Below are positions 35,465-44,326 of a stretch of DNA of 64,000 nt, one piece after another; the stretch's first letter is position 1, and every line of letters starts with the position of its first letter. The stretch spans positions 2,624,001 through 2,688,000 of the forward strand of contig NZ_JABRWH010000001.1 in the NCBI RefSeq assembly GCF_013248975.1, given 5' to 3'. The notes under the pieces were generated by a model. It was not told where the DNA came from. It saw only the letters and a list, made by a program, of their open reading frames with translations, and ran no database searches. Position numbers and translations under genes: made by a program. This DNA comes from Neobacillus endophyticus (GTDB taxonomy: Bacteria > Bacillota > Bacilli > Bacillales > Cytobacillaceae).

Positions 35465-36505
35465 CTAATAATTTCTAATATTGTTCTTTAGGACTTCTAT
35501 AAATCTGTGTGGTTCATCCACTTTCAAAGCCACTTGGGAGTATTCTTTTTTAATTCCCATTATTAAAGTTGCTGTTACTGGATGCTTTAATTTTAAAATA
35601 AAATCAGGATGAATTTCGTCGAAACTTCTAGCAATGAATTCAATTGTGCATTTATTATGTTTAAAATGTTTGGGTGCATGGATAACTTCTTCAACATCCA
35701 TCCACTTTATTTCCATTCTCTTCATTAAACCAAGTGAAAGGTAGATAGTATCTTCCGTAACAAGTAAAGGATTGTGTCGAACAGCTTGAATATCACCTAT
35801 AAGAAAAATGACAGTATAAATATTCAACAAAAGCAATATAAGCGATAAAACGAACGATTTTTCGTGTAGCCACCAATCAATACCGACCATTTCAAGGATT
35901 GTAGAGTGAATTAACACAATTTGAAATGCAAGCAAACTCGTTTTTTGATGTAAAGTAAACTGGTTGTTGGCAATTTTGGGGCTCTTTCCCCAGCATGCAA
36001 TGGCGTAATAAAACATTAGCATTTCTGAACAAATGATTTGAATAATTGGAATGGTCTTGACTTGTTGTTCAATTGCGTTTGAAAATGAAAAAATAATGGG
36101 AAGTGAACTTTTCTTTACAGAACTGATAATGTTTGGTAAATATTTGAATAATGATAAGAGAACAAATATTTCCAACAAAAGAAATCCAACTTCAACTGCA
36201 AATCCAACCCATGTTATAGCTTTAAACGGAGCTAAAAACTCTATCGGAATAAAGAAACGTACTAAAACGAGTCCTCCTGCAACACCTGAAATTATGTTAT
36301 TCCAATTCATTTTCCGTTTCCACGAAAGAAGTAAAATCGGTGAAATAACAGCTAAATCTAATATAGAACATACAACAATAGTTTTTGATTCTTTAGGCAA
36401 TATGTCAATCCCAAATGATGTATGATACAAAGTATAATTCGCACTAATTACAAGCAAAAGTAGAATTGGTAATACATTCCGATTAAGTGTATTTTTGAAA
36501 ACCAT
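35465..36505 (-). CDS. Polytopic membrane protein of unknown function (346 aa)
   Basis: About seven hydrophobic helices fill residues 10-255. A soluble C-terminal domain of about 90 residues follows (DTIYLSLGLMKRMEIKWMDV, EEVIHAPKHFKH), which has the strand pattern of a bacterial PH-like domain. Bacillus homologues are sometimes labelled beta-carotene monooxygenase, without evidence I can see here. GTG/ATG start 36505 is preceded by GGAAGATGGAATAG. It is monocistronic. Confidence 0.7.
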   Translation of the reverse strand: MVFKNTLNRNVLPILLLLVISANYTLYHTSFGIDILPKESKTIVVCSILDLAVISPILLLSWKRKMNWNNIISGVAGGLVLVRFFIPIEFLAPFKAITWVGFAVEVGFLLLEIFVLLSLFKYLPNIISSVKKSSLPIIFSFSNAIEQQVKTIPIIQIICSEMLMFYYAIACWGKSPKIANNQFTLHQKTSLLAFQIVLIHSTILEMVGIDWWLHEKSFVLSLILLLLNIYTVIFLIGDIQAVRHNPLLVTEDTIYLSLGLMKRMEIKWMDVEEVIHAPKHFKHNKCTIEFIARSFDEIHPDFILKLKHPVTATLIMGIKKEYSQVALKVDEPHRFIEVLKNNIRNY

Positions 36506-36637
36506 CTATTCCATCTTCCTTTTTTATTCTAATAATAACATATATTTCCTGTTTGAAATTTAAAAAGAATGAATGCCTGTTTAATAATGTGACAAAGTTC
36601 ACTAAGACGAAAGGGACGCTTTACTTCAATAACGATG

Positions 36638-36682
36638 TTCAACAATCGGGCGCGATTGCTCAACAAGAGCAGTCGCTTTTTA
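36638..36682. repeat. Dispersed terminator-like repeat, copy 8
   Basis: TTCAACAATCGGGCGCGATT then GCTCAACAAGAGCAGTCGC and TTTTTATG. It closely resembles copy 6. No gene lies in 36506-36818. Confidence 0.68.
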
Positions 36683-36818
36683 TGTTACAAGGAGTTTAGT
36701 TCAATTAGTTACATTGCTGAGATATTAATTATTTTGGATGGGATAAATAGGTAACATATTTGTCTCTATGGTAAAATATGTATAGTAGGAAAAATAAAGT
36801 ATTAGGAGGATTTCTCAT

Positions 36819-37109
36819 TTGATAAAACGTAATAAAATTATAACAACTCTTTGTTCTACGGGCGTTCTTTCATTGTCCCTCGGTTTTATAAATTATAATC
36901 TAAGCACTGCCGAAGCAGCCTCTCAATCTAAAATCGTACCTTATGTACCTTCCAATTACGCACCGATTTACAATGGGAATGCTACTATTCGTGTATCAGC
37001 AGAAGACCAAAATATGGTGGAAAACTCACAAGTTCCATTTGGGTTCTTAGTACAACAAAATGGACAAGCTGTATTCTTTGAAAAAACGACGCTTCAACAA
37101 GGGCATTAA
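36819..37109 (+). CDS. Small secreted protein of unknown function (96 aa)
   Basis: TTG 36819 follows TTAGGAGGATT. A signal peptide (basic N-terminus, hydrophobic core about 8-26, AEA cleavage site about residue 33) precedes a mature part of about 62 residues with no Cys. That part holds IVPYVPSNYAPIYNGNATIR and ends QQGH. No family is recognised. It is bracketed by two repeat copies, suggesting a small mobile cassette. Confidence 0.65.
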   Translation: MIKRNKIITTLCSTGVLSLSLGFINYNLSTAEAASQSKIVPYVPSNYAPIYNGNATIRVSAEDQNMVENSQVPFGFLVQQNGQAVFFEKTTLQQGH

Positions 37110-37140
37110 TGCGAAACTAGCTAATAGAAACTAAGTGATC

Positions 37141-37166
37141 TTCAACAATCGGGCGCTTTTGTTGAA
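37141..37166. repeat. Dispersed palindromic repeat, copy 9 (short form)
   Basis: TTCAACAATC and TTTTGTTGAA around GGGCGC: a short palindromic version lacking the inner terminator, like copy 1. Confidence 0.6.
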
Positions 37167-37224
37167 CATAAAACTTAAATTTTTGGTTCTGTTAAATTTG
37201 AAAGTTGATTTTTATAAAGTAATT

Positions 37225-37260
37225 AGGGGGAACCGCAATTTGTAGAGGTTCCCCCTTCTT
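37225..37260 (+). terminator. Hairpin terminator
   Basis: AGGGGGAACC pairs with GGTTCCCCCTT and is followed by CTTCTTC. It lies between the secreted protein gene and the converging membrane protein gene. Confidence 0.65.
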
Positions 37261-37401
37261 CTTCAATTAACCAACACATTTGTATAAGTAATATCCTTCA
37301 CAATATTATTATTTGAAATAAAAAAAGAAATCTTAAGCTTGAAGAATTACCCGTAATATTGATGCACTCGAAGAATCGCAGTGAACAAAACCTCTTTTTA
37401 A

Positions 37402-38673
37402 TTAATCTATATCTTGTGGAGAAGAGGCTGAGATTCCAAATGCATGATTGTGCAAAAAAATATTCTGTACCGCATCCGCCTGTGCGTTGTTGCAATCTAC
37501 AATGACAACGACTTCCGTTTTAGGGGTGGTTCTTTCTTTGGACCTTTTTTTTCGTTTGAGCAATTGGAACGTAATTCCAGCGACAGAGCCAACTGAAAAA
37601 CCAATTAATCCCCATAAAACTGGACCACCTTTAAGAACGAAGCCATAAATTGCACCGACTGCTGTTAAAAAGCCTGTCAAAAGAGCTGCTACATCCAAAA
37701 AACCACGTCCATCGGACCGATGAATGTTGTCGATGAACGGAAGCGTTTCATTTCGTTTATCAAGTGACGTAGCATAAATCTGGTTCTTCTTAATCCCAAT
37801 CTGCTCTAATCCTACAAGAGCCATCTCGACATATGGGGAATGATCAAAGGTAGCAATTAAACGCAAGTCCACCAAATCCTTCTCTGTACAATGTAAATCG
37901 TCAACTCCTTGTTGATAGTGTAATCTCAGAAAATTTGCCTGGTCTTTGTCGAATACCTTATTCGTTTCAACAGTGTGGAGGTATGCATGATATGCAGAGA
38001 AGACCCACATCGAAGCGAGGAACGAAAACCATTCAGGATCGAGAATCGAAGTTGCCCTATCAAAATCACCTATAGCGGTATAGTATATGCTCCCTGCTGC
38101 ATTCGATTTGTAACAAATGATGATCCACCAGATAAGGTATGTCGTTCCACTGACAATCCGTTTGTTGTACACGTCTCCGAGACCAGGCATTAAGAGTGAC
38201 CAAAGGGCTGCCATCCACGGGTCCCGCTTTGTTAAGTAGTTATATTGTAAGGCATTCATGGTAAACACTTTAATGGGAGCGTTTTCCCCGTGAGCTAAAT
38301 AGGTCAGCTGGTTTGTGTCAACAGCCGTCACGTAGCTCGCCCACAGACAAAAAACAAACGTTGTTGTGTACAGAATGACGACAAACTTTCCATCCTGTTC
38401 GAGAATCCTTGTTGCCTCTCCTGGATGTCCAGTCAGTGTATACACAATCGCAGTATTAAAGTGACCCCTTACATTAACAGCAATTTCCCATAAAAACAAA
38501 AGCCACCCTTGAACAAATTGACCCATTAAAAAGAAACCGAAGCCTGGCAAGAAAAATGACCAAGCTAATGGTACTAGCGGATTAGAATAATGAACAAAGT
38601 TCGAACAAGTTCCGTCAATGGTGAAGCGGATGCGTCGAGAACGTTTTTGTGATTTCATATTATCATTATTCAC
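37402..38673 (-). CDS. TM2-like double-domain membrane protein (423 aa)
   Basis: There are two related membrane blocks. Each has a helix pair with a P-G-(F/L)-G turn: LAWSFFLPGFGFFLMGQFVQ (about 36) and ALWSLLMPGLGDVYNKRIVS (about 155), which resemble TM2 domains. A soluble middle contains LTYLAHGENAPIKVFTMNALQ. The C-terminus has a short alpha/beta segment (LRLIATFDHSPYVEMALVGL), a glycine-rich membrane stretch, and a basic tail. GTG 38673 and ATG 38658 are both possible starts. No enzyme motif is visible, and I do not know its function. Confidence 0.65.
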   Translation of the reverse strand: MNNDNMKSQKRSRRIRFTIDGTCSNFVHYSNPLVPLAWSFFLPGFGFFLMGQFVQGWLLFLWEIAVNVRGHFNTAIVYTLTGHPGEATRILEQDGKFVVILYTTTFVFCLWASYVTAVDTNQLTYLAHGENAPIKVFTMNALQYNYLTKRDPWMAALWSLLMPGLGDVYNKRIVSGTTYLIWWIIICYKSNAAGSIYYTAIGDFDRATSILDPEWFSFLASMWVFSAYHAYLHTVETNKVFDKDQANFLRLHYQQGVDDLHCTEKDLVDLRLIATFDHSPYVEMALVGLEQIGIKKNQIYATSLDKRNETLPFIDNIHRSDGRGFLDVAALLTGFLTAVGAIYGFVLKGGPVLWGLIGFSVGSVAGITFQLLKRKKRSKERTTPKTEVVVIVDCNNAQADAVQNIFLHNHAFGISASSPQDID

Positions 38674-38753
38674 TTTTATTATGATTTTATTTGGATGTTT
38701 TTTGCAATTTTATCCCTTTCTTCTTCAAGTAACCTACGATAGTTAAATAAGCA

Positions 38754-39240
38754 CTATATAGCGAATTTTGATAAGCGTAAACTATCGTAAGTATCGGTCA
38801 TTTCAAAAACAAATGATGATAATAGGAAATCTTTAATATTGTGCTTGGTGTTTTCGTTACTGCGGCTATCAACAAACAAAAACCAGGCTAGGTAGTTATC
38901 AAGGTACTTCGTTGCGACCCCTTTGAATCGGTTTATGAATTGTTTCAATCGGGAATGGAGACCATTAACGTTTTGAATATGATATAAGCCCTTAATAACG
39001 TGTTTACCACCATTTGATTTAATTCTGTAGTGTTAAATGCCTTTTTCTATTGCATACGTTTTATAGGCTCTCCAAGCATCTGTTACTAGTACATTTTCGG
39101 GGGTCAACTTTGAACCAATCATTTTTTCAACCTTTGTTTTAATCATCTCCTCCTTAGAAATTAAGATTAGTCGGTTGTCCCTAGAGCTGCTTGTACTATC
39201 ATAGGTTCGCTTGTTAAACGGTATCTTTGTCCCAACCAGC
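38754..39240 (-). pseudogene. ISXO2/IS1595-like transposase remnant
   Basis: Reading on the minus strand gives PENVLVTDAWRAYKTYAIEK, then an in-frame TAA, then HYRIKSNGGKHV and a final segment with NGLHSRLKQFINRF and GVATKYLDNYLAWF. This is the C-terminal third of an ISXO2/IS1595-type transposase. The N-terminal part is missing and the remaining frame has a stop codon. Confidence 0.75.
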
Positions 39241-39342
39241 CTGAAACATGCTTATACAAGTAGGGAGTGAACAGTTTTGCGGACGGGATCAAGTCCCACG
39301 GGCGCTACGTTCTATTCCGACTACCGCTATAATAAAACCAAT

Positions 39343-39378
39343 TAAAAAAAGTTCAACCAGTAAAAACTGGTTAAACTT
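39343..39378 (-). terminator. Minus-strand hairpin terminator
   Basis: AGTTTAACCAG pairs with CTGGTTGAACT, then a seven-T run on the minus strand. It may belong to a lost gene. Confidence 0.6.
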
Positions 39379-39383
39379 ATATT

Positions 39384-39430
39384 ACGATCGGGCGCAATTC
39401 ATGATCAGAATTGTGCTCTTTCTTTATGTA
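39384..39430. repeat. Dispersed terminator-like repeat, copy 10
   Basis: CGATCGGGCGCAATTCATGA then CAGAATTGTGCTCTTTC and TTTATGTAT. The inner hairpin is kept and the outer ends are degraded. This is the right-most copy in the window. Confidence 0.6.
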
Positions 39431-39482
39431 TTTGAAGAAGAAAAGCAAATTGTAATAATTAAAATTAAAAGGGAGGGCTTCT

Positions 39483-40156
39483 TTGAATGAAAGGGTCATC
39501 AAATTCAATTCGCTTCCCCGTGTTTTTTGCTATCGGAAACTTCCTGACCGTCACATTAGTAGGATAGATACTATTGTCTCGATAATCTTTTCAAACATAG
39601 GCGTTTCACCCTATTGCCCGAAAAGACAGGGACATTAATATCGACGTCGTCTTCCCATTTGAACGCACCGGACGACGGTCATAGGCTTTGATCTTTCCCT
39701 GAAAAAAGAGATACATCGTTCCGTCCGGATTACATTGAATATAAACAAGAAGATGCTCCCGGTCAGGATTGGATTCATTCATATACACATTGACTGGGTG
39801 GGATTCCTGATATTGATTTTTCTACAGAAACTAGATATTTTATCTGCCAGTGTTCCTGCACTTACCTCTAAAATTGTTCCTTTCCTACTTTACTATTGAA
39901 GTGATGATTACTATTCTGGGAAATAGTGTGTGTTGATGAATATTATGGGCTTTGCTAAAATAATTAAAATTCAAAATAGGGGGAATTTAAGAAAATAGGT
40001 ACTTAGTAAATTAGGGTTATCAATCTGTTAACTTGATAATGTCAGCTATTATTATTTTTATTTGTTCATCTTCCATAAATTCAAGTTCCATAATAATGAA
40101 AAATGTAAAAAAATCCATTTTCATATTTATTTTTTAAAAATTAAGGAGTTGCAATA
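39483..40156. other. Spacer with possible gene remnants
   Basis: A GGGAGGG ribosome site precedes TTG 39483 and ATG 39487. The latter gives a 26-residue frame beginning MKGSSNSIRFPVFFAIGNFL. On the minus strand 39606-39820 an open segment reads SHPVNVYMNESNPDREHLL and continues GTMYLFFQGKIKAYDRR, but has no start and no family match known to me. Both look like remnants. The last 250 bases are AT-rich leader of the diguanylate cyclase gene. Confidence 0.35.
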
Positions 40157-40993
40157 TTGAAGCGGACATATGTCTATTGGTTGATTATACTAATCGGTAC
40201 AATATTTCCAATTATCGTTGATTGTATTGCCTATAAATTTGGGAAAGAGTACCCATTTGTATGGTCACTTTTTATTCTCCCTAGTATATTCATAATGATT
40301 TTGAGTCCGAAATGGAAAGTTGTAATTAGTTCTGCTATCTTTTTCAGCCTTTTAAAATTTATCGTTAAATTTTATCAAAATGAAAGTCTTTTTTCTGTGG
40401 AGAAATTTGTTCTTTTTGCAGGTTCACTCGTAAATTGGTTAATTCATTTGACCATTGGGTATTTTGTCATTAAAAATCAAAAATTGGTACAAAAGATGGA
40501 AGAAATGGCATTAACAGATACTTTAACTGGATTAAACAACAGAAGATATTTTGATATCTATATTGAAAAGGCAATTCCTTTAAGTAGGAAAATGAATTTC
40601 CCTTTACTCCTTCTAATGATAGATATAGATTATTTTAAAAAAATTAATGACAATTACGGTCATTTATGTGGTGATCAAGCTTTAAAGCATATTGCCGGGA
40701 TAATGAAAAGACATGTTAGGGAAACAGATGTATTGATCAGATTTGGAGGAGAAGAGTTTTCCATTTTACTTCAGGAAACTGATATAAAGGACGGCATAAA
40801 TATTGCTGAAAGAATTCGAGATACTGTGAGAAAGACAGAATTTATTTATGAAGGCACACATGTTGCTCTAACAATCAGCATTGGGTTAGCTATTCACAAT
40901 TCAGAACATATTTATATGTTTTTAAAAAAAGCAGATCAAGCGTTATACGAAGCAAAAGCAAACGGTAGAAATCAATTGGTTGTGTTTGAATAA
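40157..40993 (+). CDS. Membrane diguanylate cyclase (GGDEF)
   Basis: The 278-aa protein has four to five N-terminal membrane helices (to about residue 107) and a C-terminal GGDEF domain. The active-site motif is GGEEF (197-201), and the inhibitory I-site RETD (188-191) lies five residues before it. Both are intact, so c-di-GMP synthesis with product inhibition is expected. TTG 40157 lies nine bases after AAGGAG. A c-di-GMP link to the GT2 operon at 4-7 kb is possible but unproven. Confidence 0.92.
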   Translation: MKRTYVYWLIILIGTIFPIIVDCIAYKFGKEYPFVWSLFILPSIFIMILSPKWKVVISSAIFFSLLKFIVKFYQNESLFSVEKFVLFAGSLVNWLIHLTIGYFVIKNQKLVQKMEEMALTDTLTGLNNRRYFDIYIEKAIPLSRKMNFPLLLLMIDIDYFKKINDNYGHLCGDQALKHIAGIMKRHVRETDVLIRFGGEEFSILLQETDIKDGINIAERIRDTVRKTEFIYEGTHVALTISIGLAIHNSEHIYMFLKKADQALYEAKANGRNQLVVFE

Positions 40994-41047
40994 GAGTGAT
41001 ATCAAAAGGCATTTATACACATATTTAATTTTACGGCTTTGTTATAG

Positions 41048-41077
41048 TGTTTAAATATCAACAATGTTCTTTAACAT
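41048..41077 (-). repeat. 30-base sequence shared in inverse with 58.9 kb
   Basis: The reverse complement of these 30 bases (starting ATGTTAAAGAACATTG) is identical to 58871-58900. No gene lies between 40994 and 41183. Confidence 0.7.
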
Positions 41078-41162
41078 ATCCAATTTTAAAACCAACCGTT
41101 CCTTACGCACCGTATTCAGGAGATGCGGATGAAAACGAAACATCTGATGACTTATTGCCGAC

Positions 41163-41198
41163 AAAAAAAGAAGCCTACCTACATCAGGCTTCTTTTTC
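41163..41198. terminator. Bidirectional terminator at the GNAT gene end
   Basis: AAAAAGAAGCCT pairs with AGGCTTCTTTTT over a nine-base loop. Confidence 0.85.
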
Positions 41199-41696
41199 AA
41201 TGGAATACTGAAAGGCTTTGACAACAATCCCGTCATCGAGCGGCACAAAATCAAGTTCCGGCACGCGAACAAACTTGAGACGTGCATATAAACGCATCGC
41301 GCTCTTCATAAAATCAGCGGTGTGCAACCCGACGGCTGAAAACCCTGATTGTTGGCAAGCTTGGATGCAGTGACGGAGCAACGCTTCGGCGATTCCTTGA
41401 TGCCTTGCTTTTGGGTCAATGGCAAGCATGCGAATTTCAGGCGATTCCGGCAGGTCGGTTAGACCGGCATAGGCATCCATTTTCGGCGGAAACAATACCA
41501 CACTGCCGACTATTTTCTGGTTTTCGGTCGCGACAAAAACTTGAACGTTTGGTTCAAAGACAGTAACCGAAATCGATTCAGACAACACTCTCCAATGCTC
41601 GCTTGGGAGAACTTCTGCATATTCTTTGTATGCATTTATTCTCTTTTGCTTTATTCGTTCCCATTCAAAAGGAAAAGCTTCCCGCACTTGAAACAT
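41184..41696 (-). CDS. GNAT-family N-acetyltransferase (170 aa)
   Basis: The GNAT core is clear: VFVATENQKIVGSVVLFPP, then IRMLAIDPKARHQGIAEALL with the R-x-x-G-x-A acetyl-CoA loop (RHQGIA), then LHTADFMKSAMRLYARLKF. ATG 41696 is chosen because GAGGTG lies seven bases upstream; GTG 41705 and ATG 41702 are alternatives. Base composition is more GC-rich than the neighbours, suggesting separate acquisition. Confidence 0.85.
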   Translation of the reverse strand: MFQVREAFPFEWERIKQKRINAYKEYAEVLPSEHWRVLSESISVTVFEPNVQVFVATENQKIVGSVVLFPPKMDAYAGLTDLPESPEIRMLAIDPKARHQGIAEALLRHCIQACQQSGFSAVGLHTADFMKSAMRLYARLKFVRVPELDFVPLDDGIVVKAFQYSIEKEA

Positions 41697-41864
41697 ATCC
41701 ATCACCTCAATTGTAGAATGGAGCCGGTTGGATGGTTTCTTCCAGCTTGAGTTTCATTATAGCGCACTTCCTCTTTTTGGGGAGAAAATTGTGAAATAAT
41801 TCTGGACTGTCACTGGAGTATCTCCTAATCTCTGCCATTGAGGGGGGCATCGATTTGACATCAG

Positions 41865-41942
41865 GTTCATATGGTCACGATGTTTGAAGGAATGATGTTG
41901 TTTTCATATGATGGGAAAGGAGTACATCGAAAGTATTTATAG
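41865..41942 (+). pseudogene. 3'-terminal fragment of a second spoVR
   Basis: The segment reads [19 protein letters not shown] then VHRKYL and a stop. It matches the last 26 residues of the spoVR gene at 18921-20330 with one codon missing and synonymous changes throughout. The upstream part of the gene is gone. The synonymous divergence suggests a copy from another strain or an old duplication rather than a recent one. Confidence 0.8.
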
Positions 41943-41945
41943 ACT

Positions 41946-41968
41946 AGAGGGAGGTTCGTACTCCCTCT
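41946..41968. terminator. Hairpin after the spoVR fragment
   Basis: AGAGGGAG pairs with CTCCCTCT, with ATTGTTTG after it. It probably was the terminator of the lost spoVR copy. Confidence 0.6.
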
Positions 41969-41987
41969 ATTGTTTGTTGAGCTTCAT

Positions 41988-43085
41988 TTAGATCGATTTC
42001 ACTATGTATTTCTTTATCAGAAGAACAACCACTAAAATAAATGGAAGGATAAGTTGCAAGGGAATATGTAAATAAGCTGGAACTATTTTCAAGCCAATAT
42101 TCAGGTGTTGTATTATATTTTTAGAAAAGAAAAAGGTGAATAGTAATGTAAGAACAGTTGAAGCCAAAATATGTTTGTTTCTCTTAACATTTGGAAATAA
42201 GTGAGCAAGAATGTTTAATCCACCGAACATGAAAATAGAAACTTTAATAAATCCACCTATTAAATTGATGACTACCGCTAAGATTTCTAAATGGGGCAGG
42301 AATTCTGAAATACTGGTAAGCTCCAAAGCCTTCACGAAAGGAAATACATACAGGTTGACAGTTTCAGAATTTAACAAACCAAGTATCATTTCAGCAGCTG
42401 CAATTAGTAAAAATCCTGTAAGACATACGGAAATCCAACCATATTTTCGTAATGCCTTCACATTGTTTACATAAGGAAATATCATGGTAAATACGATAAG
42501 TTCTCCATATGGAAAAGTTAACCCTGTTGGGAAAACAGAAGCGAGGATCTGTTTCCAGTCAGTCCGAAATACTGGAGTTAGATTGTTGAGTTCAAAATAA
42601 GGAGATAAGTATCCAAATATCATTAAGAACAAGATAATAACGATTGTAAAAGCACTTAAAATCAGTGAACTTCTTGCAGTATCTTCGATGCCGACAAAGC
42701 AGCTATACAAAACCACCAGAAGAAATGTGAATGTGATAATCCAGAATGGGACATCGTTAAAAAGCACCTGTCCAATAAAAAATGAGAAATCTTTAATCAC
42801 TCTTCCTGCGATGTATAAAAAATACAGACAATAAATAAATCCAAGTAGTTTGGAGATCCATTTCCCAAATCCTAATTCAAATAGTTGAATCAAGTTTCCC
42901 CATTTTCCTAATGAGTGAAGCAGGATATAAAAATAAAAAATCCCAACTCCCAAGCCTAAAGATATTAAAATGAAAATCCAAATATCTTTTTTGGTTTCAA
43001 AGTTCCATCCTACGACGATAGCACTCCCAAGCAAAAAGTTGATCATTAAGGAGAGTATTTCCATAGCAGCTAGTTTGATCATCAT
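41988..43085 (-). CDS. Spore germinant receptor subunit B (GerAB/GerBB family)
   Basis: The 365-aa protein has ten membrane helices of the amino acid-polyamine-organocation transporter type, as in all GerB subunits. Recognisable parts are SLMINFLLGSAIVVGWNFET, LGVGIFYFYILLHSLGKW and VFPTGLTFPYGELIVFTM. It sits in the spore inner membrane and forms part of the germinant-binding complex. ATG 43085 and 43082 are alternative starts. It is the last gene of a gerA-gerC-gerB operon. Confidence 0.92.
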   Translation of the reverse strand: MMIKLAAMEILSLMINFLLGSAIVVGWNFETKKDIWIFILISLGLGVGIFYFYILLHSLGKWGNLIQLFELGFGKWISKLLGFIYCLYFLYIAGRVIKDFSFFIGQVLFNDVPFWIITFTFLLVVLYSCFVGIEDTARSSLILSAFTIVIILFLMIFGYLSPYFELNNLTPVFRTDWKQILASVFPTGLTFPYGELIVFTMIFPYVNNVKALRKYGWISVCLTGFLLIAAAEMILGLLNSETVNLYVFPFVKALELTSISEFLPHLEILAVVINLIGGFIKVSIFMFGGLNILAHLFPNVKRNKHILASTVLTLLFTFFFSKNIIQHLNIGLKIVPAYLHIPLQLILPFILVVVLLIKKYIVKSI

Positions 43086-43119
43086 CTTATCGAGTCCTTT
43101 CCATACCCAAATCCAGTGT

Positions 43120-44310
43120 CTATTTTAATGACGATGAAATTTCTCCAACATCTAAAAGATCAACCTTAACTTTTGTTTGAATCGGTACTTTTGAATAGGC
43201 TGACTCCCAATTGTTTTTTATTTTATTCCAAGCAGCTGGTTGTTTTCGATATAAAGCTTCTCCAAATCCTTCAATATCGGTTTGGTTATTTTGCGTTTTT
43301 ATGATCATCTGTTGAATCTGTTTTTGAAGCTCTTGTTCTGCGTCATGTTCCAAAGAGGATATGGCTTGGACGGTTGAAGTGTCCTTATTACACGATACAT
43401 CATACAACTTTCCTTTCATTTGAAGCTGAAGTACAAAGGACGGAACTCCTTTTTTATCTTGTACACGAATAACAGGTTTGCTTTCAACGTCTTTCCATGT
43501 CACATATCCAGATCGATTTTCGCATTTCGTTACCAATGTAGTACCTTGTATTTTTGTTTTAGTTAAAGCTAATAAATTACCTTCCTGTGAAGAAAGCCAA
43601 TATGAAAATTTTTGATGTTTAAAAACGGCAATTCCACCAATCTCAATGAGAGCATCGGGTGTAGCTTTTTCAACATTCGATTTAGAGATTCCTTTTGAAG
43701 AATCCCCTTTTATCGTAATATAGGGGATTGTTAGCTCCGTCCTATTCTGATTTAACATTCCTTTTATTTCGTCAGAAGTGATATCAGTAAGATTTCCCCA
43801 GGATTCTCGTTTTCTAGAAAGCATTTCTTCTAATCTGCTTCCAGAAATCTTTTGAACAGGTGTAAAGATTTGAAGTAATTTATCCGCATTAATTCCTTTA
43901 GAAATAACAAACCTTATATTGGCCGGCAATCTGGAATCACGCAAAAAGTAGTTGGTCACCGAAGAAATTCCTTCTGATTTTACGAATGATTCCCCAATAA
44001 CAGCGACTACTGTGCTTTCTAAGAAGATCGTTCGCGCTAAATTTTTGTGAATACCGTCGATTGCTTCAGGGATGGTTCTCCCTTTTGCACTGTACGCATA
44101 GGCACCTAATTCAGCCGATCCTTCTTTTGTATTTGCTGCTGGATTATAAATTTGTACGCTGGCAATGTATCCGCTCTTGCTTTTATCGATCCCAATCGCG
44201 GAAACAACGCTGATTTTGTTTAACAAAGTGTCCTGCACCTTTTTCCCAACTATTAAGGAGATGATTAATCCAATCACTAGAAAGAGGGTAATATTTGAAT
44301 TCCTTAGCAT
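43120..44310 (-). CDS. Ger(x)C-type germinant receptor subunit without lipobox
   Basis: The 396-aa protein follows the GerC family: ISVVSAIGIDKSKSGYIASV, RTIFLESTVVAVIGESFVK, then a C-terminal IKNNWESAYSKVPIQTKVKV. ATG 44310 has AAGGAG eight bases upstream. An unusual point is the N-terminus, MLRNSNITLFLVIGLIIS then LIVGKKVQD. It has no cysteine, whereas most GerC proteins are lipoproteins with an L-x-G-C box. It may be held by the N-terminal helix instead. Confidence 0.9.
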   Translation of the reverse strand: MLRNSNITLFLVIGLIISLIVGKKVQDTLLNKISVVSAIGIDKSKSGYIASVQIYNPAANTKEGSAELGAYAYSAKGRTIPEAIDGIHKNLARTIFLESTVVAVIGESFVKSEGISSVTNYFLRDSRLPANIRFVISKGINADKLLQIFTPVQKISGSRLEEMLSRKRESWGNLTDITSDEIKGMLNQNRTELTIPYITIKGDSSKGISKSNVEKATPDALIEIGGIAVFKHQKFSYWLSSQEGNLLALTKTKIQGTTLVTKCENRSGYVTWKDVESKPVIRVQDKKGVPSFVLQLQMKGKLYDVSCNKDTSTVQAISSLEHDAEQELQKQIQQMIIKTQNNQTDIEGFGEALYRKQPAAWNKIKNNWESAYSKVPIQTKVKVDLLDVGEISSSLK

Positions 44311-44326
44311 ATGTATCTCCTTGAAG

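Noticed and set aside
39248..39490. 80-aa plus-strand frame
   Set aside because: It runs through a terminator hairpin and a repeat copy, with no ribosome site and no family match.
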